A stretch of 64,000 nucleotides of DNA from Arcticibacter tournemirensis (GTDB lineage: Bacteria; Bacteroidota; Bacteroidia; Sphingobacteriales; Sphingobacteriaceae): contig NZ_VFPL01000001.1 in NCBI RefSeq assembly GCF_006716645.1, positions 868,001 through 932,000 of the forward strand. The letters run 5' to 3'. Under the pieces are notes generated by a model. That model was given only the letters and a program-made list of their open reading frames with translations. It was not told where the DNA came from and made no database searches. Positions 42,216-50,522 of the stretch are shown piece by piece. A program made the position numbers and the translations under genes. The number at the start of each line of letters is the position of its first letter. Position 1 is the stretch's first letter.

Positions 42216-43532
42216 ATGAGAAAATTATATATTATCGCTCTCGCAACCATTTCAGCGTTTTCAAGTGGCTGCGGGAAGGGCGGTGCAGGTGGAGAACTGG
42301 TTGGAGTAAGAACTAAAAAAGTGAATAGCAGCAGAGTGCCTTATGGTATGGTTTATATACCGGCAGGTACTTTTGTTATGGGACAAACTGATCAGGATAT
42401 TACTTTTGCCCAGATTGCACAGAATAAACAGGTAACCGTTCAGGCATTCTACATGGACGAAACCGAAATCACAAACAACGAATACAAGCAATTTGTGAAC
42501 TGGGTAAGGGACTCCATTGCTATAACCGATTATTTACAGGATCCTAAGCTTTACATCCAGACAAAAGGACAGGCAGCTAATGCCGGCGGTCCTAAATATA
42601 TCGACTGGAAAAAAGTTGGAGATGGCTCTGTTATCTGGAATACCAGAAAAAATGCTGCCAATGCAAATAAACTGCAAGCGATGTATTATCAGGGAGAAGA
42701 TCGTGTGTTTGATCGAAATGAGATTGATGTACGTCTTCTGAAGTATAACTTCGCAATCATGAATTACCGGGAAGCTGCGAACTACCGGGGAGATAAAAGC
42801 AAGAAACGGTCTGACTTCATTTTCCGCGATACTGTAGGTGTATATCCCGATACTCTTGTATGGCTGGCTGACTTTGCTTATGCGCAGAATGATCCGATGA
42901 CGGAAGGGTATTTTTCTCACCCCTCTTATGCAAGTTATCCTGTGGTAGGTATTACCTGGCGTCAGGCGAGAGCGTTCACCATTTGGCGGACCCGTTTGTA
43001 TGAAGGAAGCGAACAAGGATCAAGAAATCCGCGGTTACCTTTTGAGCTACCGTCGGAGGCAGAGTTTGAATATGCAGCGAGGGGAGGTCGCGTGGGAACA
43101 GATTATCCATGGGGCGGCCCATATATCAGGAATGCAAAGGGGTGCTTAATGGCTAACTTTAAGCCTGGACGGGGGAATTACAATGACGACGGCGGGTCTG
43201 TGACTGTAAATGCCCGCTCGTACTATCCGAATGACTTTGGATTATACAATATGGCCGGTAATGTGGCCGAATGGACAGCGTCGGCTTATGATGAGTCTGC
43301 ATCCACTTTTGTACATGATCTGAATCCTACGTTTAGCTATGAGGCTAAAGCGAGTGATCCGGAGGTAATGAAAAGAAAAGTAGTAAGAGGAGGTTCATGG
43401 AAAGATATAGGTTATTTCCTTCAAAACTCTACCAGGGCCTTCGAGTATCAGGATACGGCAAAATCATATATTGGCTTCCGCTGCGTGACCCGCTTTCCAG
43501 GAAGAGATATCAGAGATAAAAGTTCTTTTTAA
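42216..43532 (+). CDS. gldK: Gliding motility / type IX secretion lipoprotein GldK
   Basis: This 438-residue lipoprotein has the lipobox AFSSGC (Cys near residue 19) and a formylglycine-generating-enzyme-like fold. Motifs include MVYIPAGTFVMGQTDQDITF, FYMDETEITNNEYKQFVNWV, RLPFELPSEAEFEYAARGGR and KVVRGGSWKD. GldK (PorK in Porphyromonas) forms, with GldN, the outer-membrane-associated ring of the type IX secretion system. It is not expected to be a sulfatase-maturing enzyme. It is the first gene of a gldKLMN block. The promoter region 42047-42215 shows only a weak -7-like TATATTAG. Confidence 0.94.
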   Translation: MRKLYIIALATISAFSSGCGKGGAGGELVGVRTKKVNSSRVPYGMVYIPAGTFVMGQTDQDITFAQIAQNKQVTVQAFYMDETEITNNEYKQFVNWVRDSIAITDYLQDPKLYIQTKGQAANAGGPKYIDWKKVGDGSVIWNTRKNAANANKLQAMYYQGEDRVFDRNEIDVRLLKYNFAIMNYREAANYRGDKSKKRSDFIFRDTVGVYPDTLVWLADFAYAQNDPMTEGYFSHPSYASYPVVGITWRQARAFTIWRTRLYEGSEQGSRNPRLPFELPSEAEFEYAARGGRVGTDYPWGGPYIRNAKGCLMANFKPGRGNYNDDGGSVTVNARSYYPNDFGLYNMAGNVAEWTASAYDESASTFVHDLNPTFSYEAKASDPEVMKRKVVRGGSWKDIGYFLQNSTRAFEYQDTAKSYIGFRCVTRFPGRDIRDKSSF

Positions 43533-43561
43533 CAATACATCTTCACTATTATTATTTTACT

Positions 43562-44371
43562 ATGGCTAACAAGAAAAAATTCAAATTAGAGCCCCTGCAT
43601 ACAGCGATTTCATGGGGTGCAAGTGTGGTTATTATTGGAGCATTATTTAAGATCCTCCATATTGGCGGTATATTAGGTAATTATATGATTGGTGTGGGAC
43701 TTGGAGTGGAAGCATTCCTTTTCTTCATAACCGGATTTGTTCCTCCTGCTAAAGATCCTGAATGGACAAGGGTATACCCTGAGCTGGATGACGAGTTTAC
43801 GGGTGAACTGCCTGCAGCAAGTGCGCGTCCTGCTTTGGCTGCTCCTTCTACATCAGCAGCTTTGGATAAAATGCTGGCAGATGCAAAGATCGGACCTGAG
43901 CTTATTGAAAGCCTGGGATCAGGACTAAGGACATTTGGTGATAAGGTTGCTGCTATTTCTAATGTTTCGGATGCTACCATCGCTACCAACGAATTTACCG
44001 GTAAACTGAAAACTGCTTCGGCAAGTTTTGATAATTTGAGTGTTGCTTTTGACAAAGCTTCTGCCGGACTGGTGGAAATGGGGAATTCGGGGATCGACTC
44101 TAAGTTATATCACGAACAGGTAAATAGCCTTGCTAAAAATCTTTCTGCTTTGAATGCTGTTTACGAACTGGAGTTGCAGGACTCAAGCGCTCATTTAAAG
44201 TCGATGAATAAATTCTATCAGAACCTTTCATTAACCATGCAGAACTTTAATGAATCTCTGGAAGACTCGAAACAGTTCAAAGAGGAAGTGGGAAGACTGG
44301 CCAAGAACCTGGGATCATTGAATTCTGTATACGGTAATATGCTTTCCGCTATGAATCAACCACGGGTTTAA
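43562..44371 (+). CDS. gldL: Gliding motility motor protein GldL
   Basis: This 269-residue inner-membrane protein has two helices near the N-terminus (about residues 15-60). They include ISWGASVVIIGALFKILHIG and MIGVGLGVEAFLFFITGFVP, with the membrane Glu at residue 50 that GldL proteins use for proton-driven rotation. The rest is a cytoplasmic helical domain. GldL forms a pentamer around a GldM dimer and powers the type IX secretion system and gliding. Spacing to gldK is 29 bp and to gldM 57 bp. Confidence 0.94.
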   Translation: MANKKKFKLEPLHTAISWGASVVIIGALFKILHIGGILGNYMIGVGLGVEAFLFFITGFVPPAKDPEWTRVYPELDDEFTGELPAASARPALAAPSTSAALDKMLADAKIGPELIESLGSGLRTFGDKVAAISNVSDATIATNEFTGKLKTASASFDNLSVAFDKASAGLVEMGNSGIDSKLYHEQVNSLAKNLSALNAVYELELQDSSAHLKSMNKFYQNLSLTMQNFNESLEDSKQFKEEVGRLAKNLGSLNSVYGNMLSAMNQPRV

Positions 44372-44428
44372 TAGCGGAATATAACAATTTGTCATTTATC
44401 TAAATTAAAGCAACAAATCTAAAAAAGC

Positions 44429-45961
44429 ATGGCCGGAGGAAAAGAAACAACAAGACAGCGGATGATCAATATCATGTATTTGGTATTGCTCGCTATGCTG
44501 GCCTTGAATGTCTCAGATACTATTTTAAATGCGTTTAAAAATATAAACGATAGTTTAGAACTTTCAAAGTCAAACGTCAACACTAGTGTAGATCAGATGT
44601 TTGCCGCTTTCGAAAGCACGAAGCTGAAAGACGAACCCGAGCGGGCGAGGCCTATTTACGAAAATGCAAAAAAAGCAAAGGCCCTTTCAGACGATCTGAA
44701 TAACTATATAGAATCCATAAAAAAGGAGTTCGCCCGTCAGGGCCAGGGATATGATCCCGAAACCGGAGACTTGAAAGCACGGGATAATCTGGATATTGCA
44801 CCGGGGATCATGATCAATAAAAAGAAGGGTAAGGAGTTAAAGGCAAAAATCAATGAGACCCGCGAAAAGCTGATCGCTCTTCTTGATGAGAAGGAACGTC
44901 AGACGGTATCATTATCACTCGTGGCAAAAGATCCTGCAAAGTCTATTGAAGGAAAGAGGACCTGGGAGGACGTAAACTTCGGTGAAGGCACTCCTTTGAC
45001 AGCTGCGATGACCATCTTAACGAAGATTCAAACCGACAACAAGAACGCAGAAGCGGATGTTGTTAAACGGATATTGGGTAAAATGGATCAGGCTGTAGTG
45101 AATCTTGACAAGTTCTCAGCTGTGGCGGTTGCCCCTACATCTTATTTGATCCAGGGCCAGCCATATACTGCAGAGGTATTTCTTACTGCTTACGATTCGA
45201 GGTCTAATCCTACTATTACAGTGGGCGGATCTACTCTTCCAGTAAAGGACGGAAAGGGTGTGTATACTGTTTCGACGAATAAAGAAGGCGTTTTCTCCTG
45301 GATTGGGAAGGTCAGGGTAAAACAAACGGATGGTTCAATTAAAGAATATCCAACTACAGAGCAGAAGTACCAGGTAGCGCGGCCGTCGGCTGTAGTATCA
45401 CCTGATAAAATGAATGTATTTTACATCGGTGTTCCTAATCCTGTATCTATATCGGCGCCAGGAATTCCAAAAGAAAATATGCGTGTAAGCATGAGCGGTG
45501 GTAGTATTTCCGGAGCGAATGGAAAGTACACTGTGAAGGTCAGTTCTCCCGGAAAGGCAACTGTATCTGTGGCTGCAGAAATTGCACCCGGTAAAGTGCA
45601 GACTATCGGAACAACAGAGTTCAGAGTTAAGCGAATCCCTGACCCAGTAGCTAAATTTGCAGGCAAAACCGGCGGTGTTCTTAGCTCGGTAGCAATAAAG
45701 GCGCAGAACAATGTATTTGCGATGCTTGAAGGTTTTGACTTCGATGCAAAATTCTCTGTCACCCGATTTAGTCTTATCATAGCGAAGCCACGGGCAGATG
45801 CTATTGTTCTTCAGACGTCTGGAAACTCGCTTAGTGGTGCTATGAGAACCGCGCTTTCGGGAATAGGCCCTGGTGCAAGGGTGATATTTGATAACATCGT
45901 GGCTGTTGGTCCCGATGGGTCTCCAAGGGCATTAAACTCAATAGCTTTAACGGCTAATTAA
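44429..45961 (+). CDS. gldM: Gliding motility / type IX secretion protein GldM
   Basis: This 510-residue protein has a single N-terminal helix (MINIMYLVLLAMLALNVSDT) that sits in the GldL pentamer. A long periplasmic stalk of four domains follows, first helical (LSKSNVNTSVDQMFAAFEST) and then beta-rich (AVAPTSYLIQGQPYTAEVFL; VSPDKMNVFYIGVPNPVSIS). GldM transmits torque from GldL to the GldKN ring. It ends 6 bp before gldN. Confidence 0.94.
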   Translation: MAGGKETTRQRMINIMYLVLLAMLALNVSDTILNAFKNINDSLELSKSNVNTSVDQMFAAFESTKLKDEPERARPIYENAKKAKALSDDLNNYIESIKKEFARQGQGYDPETGDLKARDNLDIAPGIMINKKKGKELKAKINETREKLIALLDEKERQTVSLSLVAKDPAKSIEGKRTWEDVNFGEGTPLTAAMTILTKIQTDNKNAEADVVKRILGKMDQAVVNLDKFSAVAVAPTSYLIQGQPYTAEVFLTAYDSRSNPTITVGGSTLPVKDGKGVYTVSTNKEGVFSWIGKVRVKQTDGSIKEYPTTEQKYQVARPSAVVSPDKMNVFYIGVPNPVSISAPGIPKENMRVSMSGGSISGANGKYTVKVSSPGKATVSVAAEIAPGKVQTIGTTEFRVKRIPDPVAKFAGKTGGVLSSVAIKAQNNVFAMLEGFDFDAKFSVTRFSLIIAKPRADAIVLQTSGNSLSGAMRTALSGIGPGARVIFDNIVAVGPDGSPRALNSIALTAN

Positions 45962-45967
45962 AAGAAT

Positions 45968-46846
45968 ATGAAAAGAATTTGCATAACCGGTTTATTCAGT
46001 ATGTTGGGAGCGATGCTTTACGCGCAGCAGCCTAATATGAATAACTCAACCATTCCGGTACCTGTAGATACGGCACAGGAAAGACCTGTAGACGGTTACT
46101 TCAGAAAGAGCAATATAGAGAATGCTAAAGTAACTCCTTATGCCAATCTTAGGGACGTGGATGTGATGTTCTCAAAAAGAATATGGCGTGAGATTGATGT
46201 AAGGGAAAAGATGAACTCGGCGTATGCTTCTCCTAAGTCCCGTTTGATTGATATCATCATGAATGCTGTGACAGCAGGCGAGCTTAGAGCCTATGATGCA
46301 GTAAGTACCAAGGATGATCCTAACGGCGACTCTTTCGCTACCGTTCTCAAGCCGGAACAGGTGATGGGTAAGTTTGCTGATAGCGTTCTTATACCCGACT
46401 TTAATGCAAATGGCGAGCAAATAGGGTCACACATGGCTACAGGGGAGTTTAACCCTGACAGCGTGGTGAAATTCCAGATAAAAGAGGACTGGATATTTGA
46501 TAAGAACCGTTCAGTATATGAGCCAAGAATTATCGGTATCGCACCAATGGTGAAAATTAAGGCTGCCGGGCAGGACCTTGGAGAGCAACCTGCTTTCTGG
46601 ATCTATTTTCCTGAAGCCCGTCATATCTTCGTCACCAAGCCGGTGACTACAAGAAACAATGACGCTACGGGATTAAGCTACGACGATATTTTCATGAAGC
46701 GGCTTTTTTCAAGTTATATTGTAAAAGAGTCAAATCCTGAAGACCTGAGGATAAAGGATTACGCCCAGGGCATAGATCGCCTCTACGAATCTGAACGGAT
46801 CAAAAAAGAGCTGCTCGACTACGAGCATGATTTATGGTCGTATTAG
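45968..46846 (+). CDS. gldN: Gliding motility / type IX secretion protein GldN
   Basis: This 292-residue periplasmic protein has a signal peptide (ITGLFSMLGAMLYAQQ) and the GldN/PorN core. That core includes NLRDVDVMFSKRIWREIDVR, TAGELRAYDAVSTKDDPNGD and the conserved SYDDIFMKRLFSSYIVKESN near the C-terminus. It pairs with GldK in the outer ring of the secretion system. It is the last gene of the block; a bidirectional terminator embedded in a heptad-repeat structure follows. Confidence 0.94.
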   Translation: MKRICITGLFSMLGAMLYAQQPNMNNSTIPVPVDTAQERPVDGYFRKSNIENAKVTPYANLRDVDVMFSKRIWREIDVREKMNSAYASPKSRLIDIIMNAVTAGELRAYDAVSTKDDPNGDSFATVLKPEQVMGKFADSVLIPDFNANGEQIGSHMATGEFNPDSVVKFQIKEDWIFDKNRSVYEPRIIGIAPMVKIKAAGQDLGEQPAFWIYFPEARHIFVTKPVTTRNNDATGLSYDDIFMKRLFSSYIVKESNPEDLRIKDYAQGIDRLYESERIKKELLDYEHDLWSY

Positions 46847-46850
46847 GTGT

Positions 46851-47048
46851 TTAGTATTTAGTATCAAGTATCAAGATTCAGGTATCAAGATTCAAGTATC
46901 AAGTATCAAGAAGCAATTGGGAGCAGGTCTTGCCTGCTAAGAGATAGATTAACTACAGTAAAAAAGCCGGGAGATTAGCATCTTTCCGGCTTTTTTGCTG
47001 TCATGCCAGGCATTTAGTCTTGATACTTGATACTAAATACTTGATACT
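46851..47048. repeat. Inverted heptad arrays flanking the gldN/uvrC terminator
   Basis: A left array of TATCAAG-type 7-bp units (46851-46910) and a right array in inverse orientation (47013-47048) bracket the terminator at 46960-46996. A 24-bp stretch (from AGTATTTAGTATC to CAAGA) is a perfect inverted match between the arms. The consensus is the same as at 3.3 kb. Confidence 0.78.
46960..46996. terminator. Bidirectional intrinsic terminator between gldN and uvrC
   Basis: The 11-bp stem AAAAAAGCCGG / CCGGCTTTTTT with a 15-nt loop gives a T-tract on both strands. It serves gldN (plus) and uvrC (minus), which converge here. Confidence 0.9.
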
Positions 47049-47057
47049 AATTGATAA

Positions 47058-48857
47058 TTATCCTTCCCCAAAATACCCCAGGAGGGAATCTACTTGTTTT
47101 TTATTAAGGACGGCCAGGAGCTCATCGCTTGTGGCTTCCCGGATCTTTTTTACCGATCTGAAGTGTTGCAGCAACTTCTCTGCAGTGGTTTTACCGATGC
47201 CGGGAATGTTCTTTAGTTCTGTTGCCAGGGTAGCTTTGTTTCGCTTGAGACGATGAAATGTAATTCCAAAGCGGTGAGCTTCATCGCGGAGCTGCTGTAT
47301 GATCTTGAGTGTTTCCGATTTTTTATCAAGATAGAGAGGGTACTGGTCGCCGGGATAAAAGAGTTCTTCAAGCCTTTTAGCAATCCCGATGACGGTAAGC
47401 TGGTTTTCAATTCCAAGCAACTTCAGGCTTTTTAGGGCAGCCGACAGTTGTCCTTTGCCGCCGTCGATGATGACCAGTTGCGGAAGGGGTGATCCTTCTT
47501 CAATCATTCTTTTGTACCTCCTGTAAACAGCTTCCTCCATCGTGGCAAAATCATTTGGCCCCTCTACAGTTTTCACGTTGAAGTGCCTGTAATCTTTTTT
47601 CGAAGGCTTTGCATCCTTAAACACCACGATCGCCGAAACGGGGTATTTACCCTGGAAATTGGAGTTATCAAAGCATTCTATATGCCGTGGGAGCTGGTTT
47701 AACCTCAAATCCTTCATCATTTGGCTAAGCAGCCGGTCGGTTCGAACCTCAGGGTTCAATTTTTCATACTGTTCTATCCTCTCACGCTTAAAGAAGCTTA
47801 CGTTCTTTTGTGAAAGATCGAGGAGTTTTTTCTTTTCACCCAGTTTGGGTACTGTGAACCGTATCCCCGGGTCGTCGAGATCAATTTCAAAGGGAACGAT
47901 GATTTCTTTTGAATGGCTGTTAAATCTACTCCTGAACTCGGAGATAGCGAAGCTTAATAACTCCTCGTCGGTCTCGTCGAGTCGTTTCTTTAGTTCAAGA
48001 GTCTGCGTTTGAATGACAGTTCCGTTCATTACTTTGAGGAAATTTACAAAAGCATATTTCTCTTCTGACGCAATACTGAAGACATCAACATCGGAGATGG
48101 AAGAGTTTACGATAGTCGATTTGCTCTGATAGCGGTCCAGTAAATCATATTGATGTTTAAGGCGATGGGCCTGTTCGAAGTTCAGGCTTGCAGCTGCTGT
48201 CTCAAGATCGTTTTTAACGCCCCGTATTACCGCGCCAGTTTTGCCATTCAGGATGTCCTTTATATTATCGATATTATGATTGTAATCCTCTTCGGTCTGA
48301 TAAGCCTGGCAGGGGCCTTTGCAGTTCCCGATCTGGTATTCGAGGCAGACTTTAAACTTGCCCGCTGCAATGTTTTCTTTCGTCAGGGGAAGATTACAGG
48401 TGCGTAAAGGGTAGATCTCCTTAACAAGATCAAGGATCGTGTGCATCATGCTCACGGAGGCGTAAGGACCAAGGTATTTAGAACCATCCTTTATGATGCG
48501 GCGGGTCCAGAAGATCCTTGGAAATGGTTCGTTCTTGATGACAATCCATGGATAGGTCTTGTCATCCTTAAGCATGATGTTGTATCGCGGCTGGTGCTTC
48601 TTTATAAGGCTATTCTCGAGCAGCCAGGCATCGATCTCGGTGTCGACTATAGTAAAGGTAATATTAGCAATCTTGCTCACTAATACCCTCGTTTTTGCGT
48701 TCACCCTATAGCTATCCTTGTTGAAATAACTCCCAACCCTGTTTCTGAGATTCTTAGCCTTCCCGATATAGATCAGCTCGCCACTTTCATTCCAGAACTG
48801 GTAAACACCCGGTTTGGGCGGGATCTTCTTTAATGCTTCGCGGTAGTCGAATTCCAT
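47058..48857 (-). CDS. uvrC: Excinuclease ABC subunit C
   Basis: UvrC makes both incisions in nucleotide excision repair. The protein has the GIY-YIG nuclease domain at the N-terminus (PKPGVYQFWNESGELIYIGK), the cysteine region (FKVCLEYQIGNCKGPCQAY) and a UVR motif (LNFEQAHRLKHQYDLLDRYQ). The RNase-H-like domain includes HIECFDNSNFQGKYPVSAIV and LVIIDGGKGQLSAAL, and a C-terminal helix-hairpin-helix includes LKNIPGIGKTTAEKLLQHF. I start at the ATG at 48857 (599 residues, MEFDYREALKKIPP). Longer versions from 48875 or 48908 add residues encoded in or next to a heptad-repeat array and are unlikely. Confidence 0.95.
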   Translation of the reverse strand: MEFDYREALKKIPPKPGVYQFWNESGELIYIGKAKNLRNRVGSYFNKDSYRVNAKTRVLVSKIANITFTIVDTEIDAWLLENSLIKKHQPRYNIMLKDDKTYPWIVIKNEPFPRIFWTRRIIKDGSKYLGPYASVSMMHTILDLVKEIYPLRTCNLPLTKENIAAGKFKVCLEYQIGNCKGPCQAYQTEEDYNHNIDNIKDILNGKTGAVIRGVKNDLETAAASLNFEQAHRLKHQYDLLDRYQSKSTIVNSSISDVDVFSIASEEKYAFVNFLKVMNGTVIQTQTLELKKRLDETDEELLSFAISEFRSRFNSHSKEIIVPFEIDLDDPGIRFTVPKLGEKKKLLDLSQKNVSFFKRERIEQYEKLNPEVRTDRLLSQMMKDLRLNQLPRHIECFDNSNFQGKYPVSAIVVFKDAKPSKKDYRHFNVKTVEGPNDFATMEEAVYRRYKRMIEEGSPLPQLVIIDGGKGQLSAALKSLKLLGIENQLTVIGIAKRLEELFYPGDQYPLYLDKKSETLKIIQQLRDEAHRFGITFHRLKRNKATLATELKNIPGIGKTTAEKLLQHFRSVKKIREATSDELLAVLNKKQVDSLLGYFGEG

Positions 48858-48885
48858 GTTTGTGTTACTGGTCATTGGCTCCTGG

Positions 48886-48926
48886 CAATTAGCATTAGCT
48901 ATCAGCATTTAGCTATCAGCAGTCAG
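48886..48926. repeat. Heptad array (GCTATCA family) upstream of uvrC
   Basis: Six degenerate 7-bp units (CATTAGC, TATCAGC, ATTTAGC, TATCAGC, AGTCAGA and a partial one) lie between the uvrC start and the IS110 element. The array reads in frame with uvrC for some distance, which creates a false longer start. Confidence 0.65.
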
Positions 48927-49004
48927 ATTCTGTGTTAAGAACCAAATAATAAAATTAATTTATTTGTATTTTTGTATAACCAAGGCGGCCTTGAGCCAGC
49001 CTCT

Positions 49005-49035
49005 TTAGAGTAGCGGTCTGTGACTGCTACTCTAA
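49005..49035 (-). terminator. Hairpin just after the IS110 transposase
   Basis: A perfect 10-bp stem (TTAGAGTAGC / GCTACTCTAA) with an 11-nt loop lies 5 bp past the transposase stop. A second palindrome (CAAGGC-G-GCCTTG) is at 48981-48993. No long U-tract follows, so it may be part of the element's right end rather than a classical terminator. Confidence 0.5.
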
Positions 49036-49040
49036 CTATT

Positions 49041-50096
49041 TTAAGCTGTTTGTCGTCGTTCCGCCTCATTCTTTTCTATCTGTATTTTTTGAAGATAATC
49101 TTTGTCGTATTCTTTGCCACTACGGTATAAGGTGTACATTAAAGCCAGTATTTTTCTTTGTACCGCCACGGCAGCTTTCATCTTGATTCCTTGTTTCTCC
49201 ACTATCCTGAGATACACTGCTTTAAAGTGCACATCGTGCCTGATGGCTGTAAGCGCAGGGAAGTGCATCGCCTTTCTCAAGTGCCGGTTTCCTCTTTTAG
49301 ATATCTGCGCTTTCCCCCTTACGGAAGTTCCCGACTGCTTTTCTTTGACGTCCAGTCCTGCGTAGGCGGTAAGTTGCTTCTGATTGCGTATCAGATCAAA
49401 GCCATTGGTTTCTGCCAGTACGGTCACTGCCGTAAGGGCACCTACACCTGGAATAGAGGTGAGCTGTTTTACAGTTGCACTCACTTTTTGATTTTTGGCA
49501 AGCATCTCTCTGATTTCCTCCCAGATCTCTGCGGCCTGGTCCTTTAATAGTTTAATCCGTTTGTCAAGCCGGATAAGCGTGCCTTCATTGGGCTCTGCTT
49601 CAGCCAGTTCTGCATGTTTTTGGTTTCGCAACTGGTTCAGCTCCTGCTGCAACTGGTCCCTTTCACGGGTAAGTTGCCTGAGTGTTTTATACAGCGGTGC
49701 AGGCCGCTTCCAATCATCCAGCTTACGTTCAAGGCCAAACAGACAGATGGCTTCGCTGGCGCTTTTGTCTGTAATGGTCCTTACTTTCAGGGTCCTGAAA
49801 TAATTACTGATTTTATTGGGCAGGACAATACTCACTGCACATCCTTCCCCTGAAAGATAATAAGCCAAAGCTTCATGATACACTCCGGTGGATTCCATAA
49901 CATAACGTACTTCAACCTGATCTTCACACTGTTTACTGACCCAGGCACGCAATTCATTAAAACCCTTACTGTTATTAGTGAAGGTCTTATGTCCTACGAT
50001 CTTAGGGGTCCATTGCTGATCCATTTTTCCTAGTGATACAACTAATTCTTTTTGTGCTACATCAATGCCTGCTACCTGTTTTACTACGGTTTTCAT
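49041..50096 (-). CDS. IS110-family transposase (DEDD plus serine recombinase)
   Basis: This 351-residue recombinase has an N-terminal RuvC-like DEDD domain (VAGIDVAQKELVVSLG with D12; VMESTGVYHEALAYYL; RTITDKSASEAICLFG). A coiled-coil linker follows (about 130-190, LRQLTRERDQLQQELNQLRN). The C-terminal Tnp_20 domain carries LTSIPGVGALTAVTVLAETN and the catalytic-serine block KQSGTSVRGKAQISKRGNRH. IS110 enzymes use a structured RNA made from the element to pair donor and target DNA. The frame is intact. One oddity: in the third acidic motif the usual D-x-x-D appears as D-K-S-A, so the fourth carboxylate is not obvious. Otherwise the length and domain order are normal. Confidence 0.93.
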   Translation of the reverse strand: MKTVVKQVAGIDVAQKELVVSLGKMDQQWTPKIVGHKTFTNNSKGFNELRAWVSKQCEDQVEVRYVMESTGVYHEALAYYLSGEGCAVSIVLPNKISNYFRTLKVRTITDKSASEAICLFGLERKLDDWKRPAPLYKTLRQLTRERDQLQQELNQLRNQKHAELAEAEPNEGTLIRLDKRIKLLKDQAAEIWEEIREMLAKNQKVSATVKQLTSIPGVGALTAVTVLAETNGFDLIRNQKQLTAYAGLDVKEKQSGTSVRGKAQISKRGNRHLRKAMHFPALTAIRHDVHFKAVYLRIVEKQGIKMKAAVAVQRKILALMYTLYRSGKEYDKDYLQKIQIEKNEAERRQTA

Positions 50097-50139
50097 ACCA
50101 ATCTTTTCTTTTTGTTTTGAAAGTGAAGGTCTCTCTCCG

Positions 50140-50300
50140 TTTTTTCTCCTGTTGGATATTCTGGATATACCCCAGGGGTATTCCTTACATTCTGTTCAAA
50201 CTCTAAGAGAGTAAAAAAGGTGAGGCTGTAATCTGACTGCCTGCATACCTTTAAGGCTGCTTAGCCATCGGTGCGCTCTCACCCTTTTTCACTTTTTTTC
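50140..50300 (-). ncRNA. Candidate IS110 bridge RNA region
   Basis: Upstream of the transposase, on its strand, the non-coding end holds several nested hairpins. A perfect 15-bp palindrome ATACCCCAGGGGTAT lies at 50167-50181 and an ACTCT/AGAGT stem at 50200-50212. A long hairpin has arms at 50211-50224 and 50278-50292 (about 11 of 12 paired in the core) and encloses a roughly 55-nt internal region that could present target- and donor-pairing loops. In IS110 elements the bridge RNA is encoded at this position. Exact ends and loops are inferred. Confidence 0.5.
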
Positions 50301-50439
50301 CTTCAAATTTATTGGTATCTTATCTTTTTTATCTCCTTTTTTTTCTGCTGTAAACATAGGAGCCATCAGTACTTCAATTCTTTGTTTACGAGATCTTCTT
50401 TTCTTGCAACCATCAATATATAAATTCAAGTCGCACCCG
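50301..50439. other. A/T-rich stretch upstream of the IS110 element
   Basis: The region contains T-rich runs on the plus strand and no open frame or hairpin of note. The element's left end probably lies somewhere in it. Confidence 0.35.
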
Positions 50440-50486
50440 ATAATTCATAACACCCACTCATAACTCATAATTCATAACTCCATAAT
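50440..50486. repeat. Heptad array (ATTCATA/ACTCATA family) after the PBP1A gene
   Basis: Six to seven 7-bp units (ATTCATA, ACTCATA, ACTCATA, ATTCATA, ACTCCATA) lie within the first 85 bp downstream of the PBP1A stop (minus strand). A 10-bp direct repeat ACAACCTGCA follows between the array and the stop. Confidence 0.65.
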
Positions 50487-50522
50487 ACAACCTGCAACAC
50501 ACCACACACAACCTGCATCCCA

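Larger units (their letters stand above)
48981..50345 (-). mobile_element. IS110-family insertion sequence (ends approximate)
   Basis: The element comprises an IS110 transposase gene, a hairpin-rich right end and a structured upstream non-coding region of about 250 bp. IS110 elements lack terminal inverted repeats and usually make no target duplication, so the ends cannot be fixed from one copy. The limits given are my estimate from the hairpins and from where the A/T-rich upstream region ends. The element lies between uvrC and the PBP1A gene, with a heptad array on each side. Confidence 0.6.

Noticed and set aside
42534-43016. Minus-strand open frame of 160 codons inside gldK
   Set aside because: It is a shadow of the FGE-like domain with no start context or similarity.
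48858-48908. Longer UvrC start
   Set aside because: The added residues are encoded in or next to a heptad-repeat array, and the conserved protein begins at 48857.
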